NCBI GenBank assembly: GCA_034440575.1
Contig: JAOTOL010001204.1
Coordinates: 106,001-170,000, forward strand
Source: Imbricaverruca yamaguchii
Taxonomy: Eukaryota; Arthropoda; Thecostraca; Neoverrucidae
Direction: 5' to 3'
DNA length: 64,000 nt
Shown: positions 32,836-45,869 of the stretch, one piece after another
Layout of the letters: the number at the start of each line of letters is the position of its first letter
Numbering within the stretch: position 1 is the first letter of the stretch
Position numbers and translations under genes: made by a program
Notes under the pieces: model-generated
Databases searched by the model: none
Told to the model about the DNA's origin: nothing
Seen by the model: only the letters and a program-made list of their open reading frames with translations

Positions 32836-35490
32836 CGACATGGTGTAGACCAACCTAGACGAACTTCTAGTGTAAGATAAAATTTATGAAGATGGAGAAA
32901 AAATAGAACAACTTTTCTTCGGACACATCAAATCAAAAACCTACCCTGACCTAGCAGCATAAGTTGCTTTTGAAGAACAAAAGGAACTTGAGGAACAAAC
33001 AACAATTTTTGCAACTAAAAAAATTGACTAAACCTAACCTGACCCCTTTATTTGCTTCCTGCAGGTAACATGTGTCTAAAACCTGCCCTATGAATATCTT
33101 GAAGCCCAATAATACTGTACATACAGGTTGCGTTAATAGGAGGAAGTACTAATGATGCCAAACACCAGTGTGGAATATTGTTCCCCTTGGATTGTCATTC
33201 ACCGAATCTGGAATTCCTCAGGCATTGGTGTTCAATGTGAATATCAGTAAACTTGTTGTTGAAGGCTGTTGCAGAATATCAAGGAAAGTCAAAACAAACT
33301 ACATTTATTACCATAATCATAAGGAGGTAACCACTTATTTTTATCATGAATCCCATATTTTTAATTGACAAACCAAAGAATACAAGAAAATTCAACTTTG
33401 TGTGTTGCAATATTTGCTGAAAATTACAGTAAAATGTTAGAAAAGCCTATAAAGCTAACCTACTGATCCTGGATCATTTGCTCGATGCTGATGTTTGATT
33501 CCCTCCACCCTAATAATGTTGGATCCCTTGCTGCATATTCATGATTGATAATATAAACTCAACATCATTTCAAATTTAAGGGTTCTTAAGGGTTCAAATA
33601 CAACTTCCACCACTTGAGTGCGCTGGTGTACCCTAAGATCAGAGCTTCAGCTGCGCGACAGTTCGGAATTATTTTCTCGGACCACTCTGGTGGATTGAGC
33701 GAGGTGTCAACATTTTATTTACCCAACAATAACTGAATAAGCCACAACAGTTGGACACTCCCGAGGAGGCTCAGCGTCTTCATAAATCCAAAGGCTGTGG
33801 AATCTCATCAACCTTGAAGTCGTGGCGGGGCGCCGAGCTTGTGAACGTTCCATTGATGAACAGCACACAAGTGCCCCACTTTTAGCAGTTGCATGGACTC
33901 TTAGTGACATCATGCATGGGTGTCGTGACGGACTTTGGATGGGGTAGAGACGGCACGAGAGGTTTTTATAAAGTTATTCTTGATGCAAAGTAGTTCTGCA
34001 AAATACTGAATAATTCTTATATTGTTGAATTACATAAAGCTTCGAGCGACCAGGCCCCTAGGGCTCAAATATGCTATGTTAGCTGGGATAGGTAGGCGTG
34101 CCCGCTTTCATTCATTCAACACTCCCACTCTTATAATTTATATTGGGTCGGAATATGATGGGCTTTGATGGTAAGCCGGCATACGTCAAGGGACGTGATC
34201 TCTTAGTCAAAGTTCTCGACTAGGCCATGTCCACCAGAGGCATAGGAACGCCTCAAAAAGTGTGCATGTGTATGTGGAAAGGGAGAAAAACCCTTGAGCC
34301 ATGAAAAGTGGAGACCATACCACTCCTCCCCTGTTTCCACACCTATGATGTTTACGCGTCTTGCCGATGCCGCCGGATTCAGTAACGGTGGAAATAGCGA
34401 GGGCAGTGGAATATCCAAGGGGGATAAAAGAAAACAAAAGCCATTCTTGGTTTAGGGTATTTTGTAATATCATGCTCAGGCCCTACCGTATCCAGATATG
34501 AGCATTATAATAATTGGCATTAATTTGTATAACACTCGATCCGACTCAAAACAGGCTGGCTCTACCCACACTTTGCGGTGAAGGAGGAAACAAACATTTT
34601 CCTTCGCATGTGGTGACTTTAGCATTATCTATATGATGCTGCTTGGTAAATAATTCATCTAAGACAAGGTTTGTTTCATATGAAAGAAGAAAAATAAGTA
34701 AAGTCCCGTACACCAGCACCCTTATCATCTGCACCAAATGGACATTGTCCTCGAAAACCGCGGACACGACAACCTTAGAACAAAATTGACGATTACTAAC
34801 GACCATTATACTGGAGTCTACGTGGTATCAGCTGATATAGAAATTATGAATGTATCCATCACAAGTGGGGCAAAATCTCTAGATAGCATACTTTCTTTGT
34901 GCTTGACAACTATCTTCAAGATTTTGCATCTAGCGGCCGCGGCCACCATGCGACCCAATGGCATGCTTACAGTTCGAATATTCGCCGCTAGGTGCAAACG
35001 AAGCGCCACCAGTAGCGTGGCCGCGCACGTTCTCTATCGCAGATGGCTTCCCCCTTCCCATGGGAGGCACATGCCCCTAGTGCCCCCACCCTTGTTTAAG
35101 CCCCTGCAACGAATGTGGGAGGAATGATGTTGCAACGGTTATCTCTTACTTGCTCCAACCCCTCCTTCCCGGCCGTGATCTTCAGTTGGCCTGTCTCAGC
35201 ATACTGCTACTACCCGTGGTACCATGCGATTCCTGCGGCGCTCGACATGAATGTAGCCAGCGTGGGTCCAAGCTAAAAGTCCTAGTGGTTGGAGAAAAAA
35301 GGGTCATATTCGTGGATAAATTTCTTCAAGCTTTGAAATGAATCTGATTTTTGAATTTTGATTGTATTTAAGATCATAAATGTTAAGTTGAAAACACGTA
35401 AGTTTCAATGAAGCGCTTACGGAACTCAGCAATTGTCCAGCCTATGTGACGCCACTGGTTGCCAAACGACATTGGAGGGCCCCGCTTCAA
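32836..35490. other. No gene recognised
   Basis: AT-rich to balanced sequence. AGGTAACCACTTATTTTTATCAT near 33324 resembles 1864-1883 near repeat copy A. Short frames only (under 130 codons), no known motif. A NotI-like GCGGCCGC lies near 34934. Confidence 0.4.
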
Positions 35491-35499
35491 TCCAACCTA

Positions 35500-36060
35500 T
35501 AACTTTTCCAATAATCTGATGTTGCTGTAATTGATGAATTAGCCTCCCATGTGGAACTTTATTTTTTATTTTAAAAAAAAATTGCTAAAGTCCAAGTACA
35601 CAACATCTATCATGCTTTAATTGTCTACCTTTTTAGTAACATGATTCATGAACTCCAATCGGTTAGTTAAAAATGGCTTTGGAGATCGAAATCCATGTTC
35701 ACCATCCCTCAAAATGTTGTGCCTAACAAGATGAATTTGAACATTTTGTTTAACCAGATTTTCTAGCACCTTACAAACTATTGAGGTCAAACTGACTGGC
35801 TTGTACTTTCTTACATACTTGATACTTCCATGTTTGTAATTTGGTTTGCATTTCTTCAATCTTCAGGTACTTTAGAATATTCCATAGACCGCCTGAAAAT
35901 GATACCCAGGGGAGCTGCCAAATCACAGCTGCACACTAATAAGATCCTAGTATGTATATATATATAATCTGGTCCAGAAGCTATCTTAGGTTTTACATTC
36001 TACAACTGCCTTTCAACAGCTTCTGTAGTTATGGTAATATCCTATCACCATCCAACTTCA
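35500..36060 (-). pseudogene. Reverse-transcriptase fragment of a third non-LTR element
   Basis: The minus frame 35859-35617 includes YKPVSLTSIVCKVLENLV and ILRDGEHGFRSPKPFLTNRL, matching the fingers and palm of CR1/L2-like reverse transcriptases (YRPVSLTS..CK..E, QHGFR.GRSC..NL). Downstream, 35616-35530 can be read as DVVYLDFSN ... VPHGRL across a poly-A tract and frameshift, the region that carries YLDFSKAFDKVPH in intact copies. 35860-36060 continues upstream with damaged frames. It differs from copies 1 and 2 and is a different subfamily. Inactive. Confidence 0.7.
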
Positions 36061-36158
36061 GCGGCTGAAGTTCCGATTTACCTCCTCTCGCATGCAGCTC
36101 TCCAAACTGAAAGCCACGTACCCCTTCCGAGGAACAGCATTCTCACCAGGAAGGTGCA

Positions 36159-36800
36159 ATGAAGGCGGTACACCTGGGCGCGATCGCTTTCATGGTGGGC
36201 AGGTGGCTGTGGAGGTGCTCCTCCGGCCTTTGCTGTCTGCTTCTATTCATTAGCCAGCGTGTGCTATTCACCACGCTGGAATGTATTCAGTGGGGAGGGG
36301 AGGCGCGAATATCCTCACCCTGGTCGACCCCCCGGCGTGCCCGGCGCTTTGTCCTGCGCCCATCGGCAACTGGTACATGCTCTGACATTGCTACCATATC
36401 GCACCCTGAAACGCCTGACCAGCGAGCTGGGCGGCGGTGATGGCGCGGTCGGCGGGTCCCCTGTGTGGGACGGGCTCCCATCCCCGGTGTCCGCCGGCGA
36501 CTGGGCGACAACAGCCGGCCAGACTGGCCGACGTCTCCCAGCCCCGTGGCGCCGTGGCGCTCCGACCACGTCGCGTCGTCAGACAGGCGCGCCATTTCTT
36601 CCTATCCGCCGCGTTGCGTAAACTTCCGCCACCGTCGGCGCTGACCTCGGCGGGCAGCGCGCGTTTTTTTCGTCGCGGCCGGCGTCGCGCGGTCTGGTGA
36701 GGCACGTCCTCTCCGGCGGCGTGCATCGATCGGGCGCGCCAGCCGACGCGGCCGTAGTAGGGCCGCGCCGTTGCGCTGATCAATACGGAGAGGTGGTGAG
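36159..36800 (+). promoter_or_regulatory. CpG-rich island, possible first exon with splice donor
   Basis: About 36300-36790 is strongly GC- and CpG-rich with overlapping frames on both strands, none recognised. The plus frame 36159-36440 starts MKAVHLGAIAFMVGRWLW, which is hydrophobic and signal-peptide-like, but continues without family resemblance. AGAGGTG|GTGAGT near 36790-36801 could be a 5' splice site. A promoter or first exon is possible; no TATA or initiator is evident. Confidence 0.3.
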
Positions 36801-36912
36801 TCTTTGAAGTTCAGCTGGCTGCCAGCGGTGCGCTAACCTGAGGAGTGGCCCCGTGCGGTGGAAACATGCGCCGTGACCTGCGCCCACCCTATGCTCCGCT
36901 GCATGGTGTTCT

Positions 36913-37521
36913 GTGTCGCAAGGACTGGCAAGACCACCACGCTGGCTCCATGGTGTCTACAGCGACCCCACGTCAGCCCGTCACCACAACACCAGCCAGA
37001 AGGTAGGTGTTCGGAACTCCCTCTACAACCATCCCATATCGACGAGTGTCCGAGATAGAGGTTCGCCCAGTGCCAAACAAGGCAGAGGTATTCTGTTGTA
37101 TGAACTCAGGGACACCTGTGAGCCGAGTCGAAATGCAATCCGTAGCCGTGCAAGCACTGAAGCGGCCGATAGTGAGGCAGTGACAACATTTCGTCAGATG
37201 CATTGCTATCTCACACAAGGGCAGTTGAGCGATTCTGCAGCCGACGGTTTGCTACGCGAAAGTCGACTGAAGGGCATCACGGCGTCTGCAGGGAGCTCGC
37301 GTGGTCCGCTGACTCCTTTGAGCGAACACACCTGGTCGTTGAGTACCAGACTTTCGCACGAATTGCCAGGTTGGCTGCGGTCAGTGGAAGCCACACAAGA
37401 GGCTGTGGGCAGAGTCAGATACTTACCAGTAGTGAAACGGCTTACCGACAGAATGGCGCTTAATCATTCCCGAGAGACCGCGTTTTTGCCAATGTTTTCC
37501 AATGAAATTGTGTTTTCTTAA
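36913..37521 (+). CDS. Uncharacterised 202-codon open frame
   Basis: Open frame of 202 codons just downstream of the CpG-rich island. The product is polar, Ser/Arg-rich, without membrane segment, signal peptide or known motif. In roughly 50 percent GC sequence a frame of this length may arise by chance, and antisense frames of 60-80 codons overlap. Listed only because it is the longest non-repeat, non-transposon frame in the window. Confidence 0.15.
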   Translation: MSQGLARPPRWLHGVYSDPTSARHHNTSQKVGVRNSLYNHPISTSVRDRGSPSAKQGRGILLYELRDTCEPSRNAIRSRASTEAADSEAVTTFRQMHCYLTQGQLSDSAADGLLRESRLKGITASAGSSRGPLTPLSEHTWSLSTRLSHELPGWLRSVEATQEAVGRVRYLPVVKRLTDRMALNHSRETAFLPMFSNEIVFS

Positions 37522-38900
37522 AACTTAAAAACTTGATATTCGGAAAATATTGTCTAACGAACTCGATGAATTTCAGCTCTCCAAATCTCCATGAGTTTTC
37601 GGAAATCCATCCCTGCGTGCACCAGCACACATTTATCTTGAGCTTCCTGCGTTCACATCGCAATGTATGTGTGTCGTTGACTGGATAATTGAACATGTCT
37701 ACGATCTCACGAGGTATTTGTTATAGTCTAGATTTACTGATGGTCACAGGATTTAGAGTATTCATGTATATTTTTTTATAAGTCTTGGAGGCCACCAACC
37801 ATCAATATGCTAGTTGGGATTCTGGATACGAATAGTGCAGGAATATCAGATCGCTTGCAACTTGCCTCAGCTAGGGCAAGAACATGTTGTGCTTTGGTGA
37901 GGAAATTCGGGGATACAGATAGAGATAAAAGTAACTGGTAAGGATGAAACAGATGATAGCAAGCATAAGCATGAGACATAATCCTAAGGAAGTGTCATGT
38001 GCATATAATAGAGTGGTTTCTGTGTGTGAGAAATCGGGCCATATTTAATGAGTGGACCTCATGTCGGTTGGTGAGGGCTGCTCCATATTCAATGGGACTG
38101 AGCTCAATTGGCAGTGCCAAGAGCCAATATGCCAATCTGAGCATAGCTGATATCCCAAACTAGCCCGTGTTGTAGGCTATGCTTGTTCTTAGCCATCCCG
38201 AAGTCAAGTACATTAGCTCAAACTCAAACAAAGATGACATGGTTTGCTGTATGGCTGTTTTCAGCACCAGCCGATGGCCATTCCAACCGGCGCCGGAGCG
38301 TAGCGGTGCACTGTTAACCGCGACCCCGCCCCATTGCCGCATATCTACTGTTTACCTACATCTACGTAAACAGTTGGTCTGTCAAATTTGGCAGCAATGG
38401 CCCCCACTACTGTTTGTCATCATGTGACCGCAACGTCGGCCGATAAAATTATCAGCCAATCCCGAACAGAACCTAAAGTAAATAGCTTCGAATGATATTT
38501 CATTGGGTATGCCTACGAGTTGTGGTGGTCAGAATGGCACGTGGCTAGGTGATACCCTTCAACCAAAAGTTTCCCTGCTAGTTCCGCAACCTCTAGGCAC
38601 TTGGCTCCGAAGGCAATAATTGCACATGCATGATATCTAGCGTCAAGGATATTCATTCGTTGGTAGGCATTGATGCAAACTTGTTTGGCCACGACCCGGC
38701 GAAACGTCCGCTTTCGTTCAGTGAATGCCATCCATTGCATGCATTTATTCATCGATTCATTCATTCCTTCGGCACATGCAATTGTAATTACGATGCAACA
38801 CGATTCGCGTTTTCAGGACTGGCCACCTAAAGTGCTGTCTTGTTCAACTCCGTTGCTACCCACTTCCAAATGCTTGCCCAACCCCAAATGCTTGATGATA
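37522..38900. other. No gene recognised
   Basis: Balanced to AT-rich sequence. Frames under 95 codons, no motif seen. Confidence 0.5.
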
Positions 38901-38904
38901 CTCG

Positions 38905-39545
38905 CTACAGATGCTAACCGCCTCCAGGTGCTCACGGCCTCCAGGTGCTAACCGCCTCCAGGTGCTAACCGCTTCCAGGTGCTAACCGCCTCCGGGAGCT
39001 AACCGCCTCCAGGTGCTCACGGCCTCCAGGTGCTAACCGCCTCCGGGAGCTAACCGCCTCCAGGTGCTAACCGCCTTCAGGTGCTAACCTCCTATGTGAT
39101 AACTTCATTCAGGTGCTAAGTGCCTCCAGGTACTAGCCACCTCCAGGGGTTAACCACCTCCAGGTGCTAACCACCTCCGTGTACTAACCACCTACATATG
39201 CTAACCGCCTCCAGGTGCTCATGGCCTCCAGGTGCTAACCGCCTCCGGGTGCTAACGACCTACGGCTGCCAACAGCCTCCAGGTGCTAACCTCATCCAGG
39301 TGCTAACCGCATCCAGGTGATAAGGACCTCCATGTGCTAACCACTGCCATGTACTAACCACCTCCAGGTGCTAACCACCTCTAGGTGCTAACCACCTCCA
39401 GGCGTTAACCACCTCCGGGTGCTAACCGCCTCCGGGTACCAACAGCCTCAAAGTACTGAGGCTTATAAGTACTGAGGCGAACGGCTTCTATGTGCTAACC
39501 GCTTCCGAGTGCTAACTGCCTTCAGTTGCTAACCGCCTCCAAGTA
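38905..39545 (+). repeat. 17-bp minisatellite, ~36 units
   Basis: Unit GTGCTAACCGCCTCCAG (period checked at 38947/38964), with degenerate central units and a few insertions. Each unit contains CTAAC and, 6-8 bases on, CCAG|GTG. This looks like a miniature branch point plus 3' splice site on the plus strand, though it may be coincidence. Confidence 0.9.
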
Positions 39546-39985
39546 CATTCGTTGTCAATGATTGGCAGTGGTCGGCAGTGCGGCCTTTTATACTTTTCGT
39601 TTTTCACTGTCTCAAAAATCGGAATGTCCTGAAGATTATATTTGTTTAATTGTGTGGTGAGAGTTATTTGGCTAGTGTTCCTGTGCTATTACTATGTTAT
39701 TTCACCAGTGCTATTGCGCTGGCAATTCCGCGTAATAGCTAAATTATTAGCGGCTTATGTGTAATTGTTTTGTTTCTTGCGGTACTGGCGTATTTTGTCT
39801 GGAAGCGTAGCTTTTAAGGAAAATATTGTAAGATATAGGGAACAAAAGCTCAGAATCTAAGTAAACCACCAACTTACTCACGATTGTGGAAGTTAAATAA
39901 CTCCTCTGCTCAATGCCACTGAGGCAATATAGTAACCAGGTGATACACATGCATAAACACATTGCATACCATGCACATGTAGACA
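39546..39985. other. No gene recognised
   Basis: AT-rich sequence between the 17-bp array and the retrotransposon tail. A minus frame (40130-39747, 127 codons, hydrophobic) overlaps the element end and has no known similarity. Confidence 0.4.
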
Positions 39986-42380
39986 AATAAAGACATAAAG
40001 ACATAAAGACATAAAAGATTAGTGCAACTATGAGCCACAAGGGCCCTTTTTGGTTGCACTCTGTACTCTGAAACAGCTGCCCACCAAATCTGTCAATCAG
40101 CCCTCCATGTAATGCTGAAAGGAAAGCCATCTAGTCTTATAATGATTGTCTATGCTGTTTTTAAAGATGTTCAATGTGCTGCTACTGACAATGTTTTCTG
40201 GCAGCTGGTTCCAGTGTTCTACTACCCTGTTGGTGAAGAAAGTTTGCCTTAACCTTGTTCTGCTGTGGTTAACTTTAATTTTGAATTTATGACCTCTAAT
40301 TGCATCATTTCTGTTAAATTCAAACATTTCCCCAAGGTATCCCCTCTCCAGACCATGGACAAATTTAAGGACCTCGATGAGATCTCCTCTCAGCCTTCTA
40401 TATCTAAGTGAAAACATATTCAATTTCTTCAATCTTTCCTCATATGCCAGGTTGCTTATGCCATTAACCATTCGTGTAGCCCTCTTTTGTACTCTCTATA
40501 AAAGCCCACAATCTTTTTCATAGCTAGGAGACCAAGCTTGGATGCAGTATTCCAAATGTGGCCTGATATATGCACAGTAAAGCTTCCTGATGACTTCCTC
40601 ACTTCTGTATGATACATTCCTATTTATTGCCCCGAGCATTCTCAGTGCCTTCTTCCTGGCTTCCTTGGTCTGTTCTGATGCCCCCAATTTTGTGTTTATT
40701 ATTACACCTAAATCCTCCTCCTGTTGAGTCACTGATAGCACTTGGCCACCCATCAAGTATGGAGCCTTTATATGCTGCTTGCCTATATGCATGATTTTGC
40801 ACTTATCAAAATTGAATTTAATTTGCCATTCTTCGGACCACTTCACAAGTTCGTCTAAGTCTTTTTGCAGCGAGATGTGCTCATCTTGACCTGTTATCGC
40901 CCTAAAGACCTTCAAATCATCCGCAAATTTCAAAGCGTTACTGCTTAGGCCAATTTCAATGTTATTTACAAATATAATGAACAGTAGTGGCCCCAGTACT
41001 GACCCCTGGGGGACTCCACTAAGAACATTTTGCCATTGACTTTGTACCATTTAGCATCACTCTTTGCTGTCTATCTGAAAGCCTCAACTCTATCCATTTA
41101 AAGATGCTACCTGCAATGCCATGGGACTGAAGCTGTATCATTAACCGTTTATGGGGTACCTTATCAAAGGCCTTACTAAGGTCAAGATATGCTACATCAA
41201 CCTGATTTCCCTGATCAAATTGTTCTGTGGCGAAGTTAAAAAATTCCAAGAGATTTGTGAGACACGATCGTCCTTTTCTAAACCCATGTTGAGTATTTTG
41301 AATCAATCTGCTACCTTCCAGATAACTAACTATTCTATCCTTGATAATTGATTAGAGTAGCTTGCAGACTAGGGATGTGAGACTTACTGGCCTATTGTTT
41401 TCAACTTACCCTCTTTCTCCTTTTTTGAAAATAGGAACTACATTTGCCCTTTTCCAATCGGTTGGAAATTCATTTTGTGTAACTGATCTACAAAATATTA
41501 TACTAAGTGGAAATGGCAGTTCCTTTTCAGTTTCCCGCAACACCCTAGCACAACTTTCATCAGGTCCTGCTGCCTTGTTTGGCTTTATTTTCCTGATATG
41601 ATTGTAAACAACATCACTATCAATGAAATGAACATAACTTATCAGATCACATGTCACTGAACTATGGTGTACGGTCGGCAGATTGGTCATATCTTCCAAT
41701 GTAAACACTGATTTGAACTGCTTGCTCAGCTCCTCAACCATCTCACTATCCTCACCCAATGTAGTCCCGTTTACTTCCAGTGGACCAATTGTGCTAGAAA
41801 CTTTACTCAGCTTGTAGAAACTAAAGAACGTTTTACTGTCCCCATTACAGTTTCTAGCTAAATCCAGTTCTTTTGCTCGCTTTGCTGCTCCGGTTTTTTG
41901 CTTCACAGTGTCTCTAGCTTTTCGATACGCCTTTAGATTAACGACATTTGAAGCTTCTTTAAAGACTCTAAATGAAGTTTTCTTAGCCTTAATTGCTTTT
42001 ATCAAGTCTGGTGTAAGCCATGGTGGCTTTCCTACCCTTCTTTTGCGTCTTTGCTTTTGGGGGACATGTCTAATCTGAATTTCCTTCAAGTAAGATTTGA
42101 ACTTTTATCATATTTCACAGGCATTTAAATTGGAGAATTCTTCTTCCCATCTGATGGCACTTGAAGCCGCTCTCATGCAGTCAAAGTCTGCTCTGTTGAA
42201 ACTTGGAGCCTTTACGAAATTATCCTTAATAATTTCCCCTACATGAGCCTTGAATCTAACTATGTTATGGTCACTTCTTCTCAGAGTTTCTCCTACAGAC
42301 AAGTCTTGAACCAAGTCACTTAAATCCGAGAATACAAGGTCCAAGAATGAGCCATGCCTGGTAGGTTCCAATGCAAATGT
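39986..42380 (-). mobile_element. CR1/L2-like non-LTR retrotransposon, copy 2, 5'-truncated
   Basis: Minus strand. It starts (5'-truncated) near 42380 in the endonuclease, runs through the full reverse-transcriptase region, and ends near 40013 followed by a short ACATAAAG-type tandem (39990-40015), as is common at the 3' end of this group. Similarity to copy 1 begins at the AATTAGTGCAACTATGAGCC side (40018 against 14889). Confidence 0.9.
40097..42375 (-). pseudogene. ORF2 of CR1/L2-like element, copy 2 (endonuclease C-terminus to tail)
   Basis: Segments in order: 42375-42108 with TRHGSFLDLVFSDLSDLV and SDHNIVRFK (end of endonuclease, terminated by a stop); 42089-41406 with KPPWLTPDLIKAIKAKK, AAGPDE and VVPIFKKGERG (linker and first reverse-transcriptase motifs); 41306-41019 with QHGFRKGRSCLTNLLEFF and YLDLSKAFDKVPHKRL; 41050-40496 with GVPQGSVLGPLLF and the catalytic FADD (residues 42-45 of that segment), DLGV and RPHLEYCIQAWSP; 40471-40097, the tail. 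Breaks near 42100, 41350-41400, 41030 and 40490 make it inactive, although the catalytic motif is intact. Confidence 0.9.
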
Positions 42381-44685
42381 GATATCTGTAGATAACTGAC
42401 ATGCATTCGAAGGGTGAAGTGGTGATGTAAACATAAATTAGTTATTGCATTGGTAAAGGGCATGGTTGACTGCCTGTTCCCTTACTGTGGTTTCGCCTAA
42501 ATGCCATTTTACACACAGACAATTTCCACCCGGGAAGTTTACCTCCGACATTTCACACACATTTCACCTACATATCGCGATTTTTGGACACTTGGCCTAT
42601 TGTCTTTTCACTCACCTCTATTTCACCTACGTGTCTACGAAAGACATGCAGCGATCATTAATGTCGTTTCTTAAAATTATTTTGCATGTTACATTCACAT
42701 GCTACATTTCCAGACATCGGTATTCCATCACTCAGAAATTGTCCTCTCCTCATCCGGGATTGCAAAGTAGAACTCCAACTCTGGTAGACGGTGGGTACTC
42801 CACGACCCTAGTCAGTCACAGTGAACGATGTGGGATTAGTCACAGCTTTGCATCATCTTTCCGAGCAGTTTTGCGTGCACTTTCCGAGCAGTTTTGCGTG
42901 CACTTTCCGAGCAGTTACTTGTCACTTTCTCCGCATTCTGCCGTTCACCTTACCATTAATAGGTACCAATGTCACCCATGCATCAATATTTCCAAATTAT
43001 TCACAGCCATTGAATCTGATTGAGACACAGCTGCTCTTGTGCATTTCGAGCCATGGATATTGATGACATCAGAAAAACAAATTCTGCCAGAAGCGAGGCT
43101 GGCCTTACTTCCACTAAGGTAATGATTACAGGTGCTGACAGCAGCGCGACCAGAAATGTTTTTGGGAGCGGCACCCATGTGGCCTTATTCGTGTCCCTCG
43201 CACCTATATGAAGACTCCTTACGTCTGCCGTGTGCTCCTACTGTCATCTCATCTCGGATCATTGTTCTTTGTCGGTCATTGTTTGTTTCATTGTCGTTCA
43301 TTGTGTGGTCATCTCGGATCATTGTTTGTTCACACGATGTCTTCGGTTGCTCTCAGACCGAATTAAAATTTAAATTAACAAGGAACAGTAGCATTCGACA
43401 TAAGACGACATTCTAGGCACAATCTCGCCAAGGCAGCTGACGCGCACAACAAAAAATCCAGCTCCACACACGAGACAGCTGTATAGAATATGCATGAAAC
43501 TTGACCTGACCCAACACCATTGACGTCGCATTTTTGTAAGCAGAATGTCCATATCATTTTTTTATGTTCTGCAGGAAGTGTTTTTCCTGACTGCGATAAG
43601 AAGAGATAATTTAACCTGACATCTGCTTAGTAACCTTGATCTTGATTAATATTTTGGGAAAGCAGTTATTTTATTTGATGAAGGAACAGTATGATCTGGA
43701 TTCGGTGTTCCTATGCTGCAACTACTGCGAATGGTGGCATTTGGGATATTTTGGAATATTATCCTCCTTAATCTGTCCCATGTCAATTTCAAGGAGAAGT
43801 TGAAATAAAATTTGTGAATGAGGTCAGGAATGCAAATATGGTGTGGTCGAAGCAACACCAAATATGAAAACTCCACACGTAAATTTTTGGAAGGAAAGGC
43901 TCACAAGTAATGACAGGAACAGTAAAAATGCTTCTGTTGCGACACACCTGGTGCGTGCGCCATTCCAACTCCACCGATTTGAAAATCTTTTGATTTCTTA
44001 CATTATTCCCACTTTCCGAAGTTTTGCGCTTTTATTTCTGACTCTAGCAAAGAAACTATTCGAGCCGACATATCCATTTCAAGACCGTCGGATGATATTT
44101 CTGGGAAACTCCTGGGCTGACTTTTTCTGGCACCTTGGCCGTGACCGGAGAGGCATGTATCCAGTTTGTCATACTCGTACTCTTGGATGCGCCATGGTGA
44201 AGTTTTTAGACTGTGGTAAAGAAAATATCAAATAGTAGGACGATTGTGCTGATTGATGTCTGTGATCCGCTGTGCATTTTTGTTTCCTTGGTGTCGTGTA
44301 TGGTGACTGATTAGACTCGGCGATCACGATGGCTACATCAATGCATATATTTGACAGAGGACATCGTGACAGCTTTGTCAGAGACATAGTTAAAATGTTT
44401 ACCTCCGTCAACGCTAGCAGGATCAAGTAAACTGGCGAGTGGTATCCTTATTGTGTATTAATGTTTTCTATGTCGGGTCGGGAACCATGTCTAGTTTGGG
44501 GGTAATTACGTCATGAATCGCTCGCCTGCGATAGATGTAGGTGACATGTCCTGTGTATTACTATTGCAAACGTGAGCACTAGATGGATCCACACCGCCCT
44601 GAATCGAATCAGTGTACGACAAATATTAGCAAAGCTGACGTGGACAAAGTAAGACATCATGTCGTTGGTGACTCAACGGGTGGTC
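42381..44685. other. No gene recognised; small tandem repeats
   Basis: At 42859-42915 a ~24-bp unit (CTTTCCGAGCAGTTTTGCGTG) occurs about three times. At 43245-43330 ATCTCGGATCATTGTT occurs twice with GTCGGTCATTG-like variants between. An open plus frame at 43843-44235 (130 codons) has no recognisable motif. Confidence 0.5.
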
Positions 44686-44687
44686 GT

Positions 44688-45480
44688 TTAACCCGCGCCG
44701 TCGTGGGGGTCGTTAGCGATCCCCCTAAGGTTTTCCGCGGATAGTGAAAGAACGGCGCAGGGCAGCGCATCTAGATTTGGCGTACCTTTTCCCAGATAAA
44801 TTTTGAATGTTGTGTCAAACGTCAGGTCATCTAGGGTTAACGAGTTAGTCAAAGTCTAGTGAGGTCGCCTTAAAAAAAAGCTCCACCAGGTGGCACACTT
44901 TAACGGATGAAGATATTGTAATGCAGCTTTTAGCGTTTCCTTATCATTAGGGATGCAACAAAACGCACAAGAAGATTTTTCAGTTTCTTGTATTTCTTAT
45001 TAGTTTTGCATATTTGCCCATTAGTGTTCAAATCGAAGATTTTGGCTGAAGTGAACTTTTTTTATGGGAGCAAGTGGACTTCGAACAACGCTTTTCGGTC
45101 CGCTCTGTACATTAAAAGAGTAAAATTAAGGAAGATTTGAGAACTCAAAATTTTAATATTTCCAGAAAATAAAATGTTGATTTTTGGATGGACAGCGAAT
45201 TTATGGTCCTGGTCGATTGCGCTTTCCTTTTCTGATTCCGAATGCATTTCTTCGAAATATCGCTAAAAATTTTTCCCCCGCCCGAGCCAAAAGCATGATG
45301 TAAGTCATGAAAACCTAAGCTACCTAATGACGTCAGTTTTTGGGGAATGTTGATGGTGGAATCTGGCCCTACTCGTCGAGCGCTTCCGATGACACCCGTT
45401 TCGTGTTCATGCGACGCTTAGGTTGTAGATTAGAGGGTCTCTATCAACCCCCCCCGAGACGGGAGACGGAGTGTGAGGTT
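44688..45480 (+). mobile_element. TTAA-type miniature DNA transposon, copy 3
   Basis: Starts at TTAA (44688-44691) followed by CCCGCGCCGTCGTGG, then the subterminal palindrome GGGGGTCGTTAGCGATCCCCC and GGTTTTCCGCGGATAGTG. The middle matches copies 1, 2 and 4: TTTGGCGTACCTTTTCCCA, AACGAGTTAGTCAAA, GGGATGCAACAAAACGCAC, CTCGTCGAGCGCTTCCGATG. The right end carries TTAGAGGGTCTCTATCAACC and a C-run, an imperfect inverted version of the left subterminal palindrome. The exact right boundary and second TTAA are unclear. Non-coding. Confidence 0.75.
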
Positions 45481-45869
45481 ATGACCGGAAAGACGAGGAG
45501 GGATAATTCGATGCCGTCTTCGTAAAGACCACACTAAGTGTGTGATGATCGCATTAAACAGGACCGCGTTTGTGGTGGTGCCTTGCACGATGCACATGCA
45601 CGATGCACATGCACTGTAGACCGTTTTGCACGTGCTGGCCGTCGCTGTCCTGCGGACAATCACCACATCCTGCTCCGTCAGCACCGCCAATGCCAGCCGA
45701 CGGCGCGTGTTTGCCCGCAGCTCACTTCCTGCAAACGAGAATTCGTGCCAAAGGCTGAGCACACAGGAAACCGCATCAGCATGCGCGTTCCGCTTTGACC
45801 AATGGGCGTATCAGCGTTAGCTCCGTTTGCACTGCAAACAGGTGCGCCCGTGGAAAAGGGGAGGGGATG

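Noticed and set aside
43843..44235. 130-codon plus-strand gene
   Set aside because: No motif, no splice or promoter context, opposing frames overlap; length is within chance.
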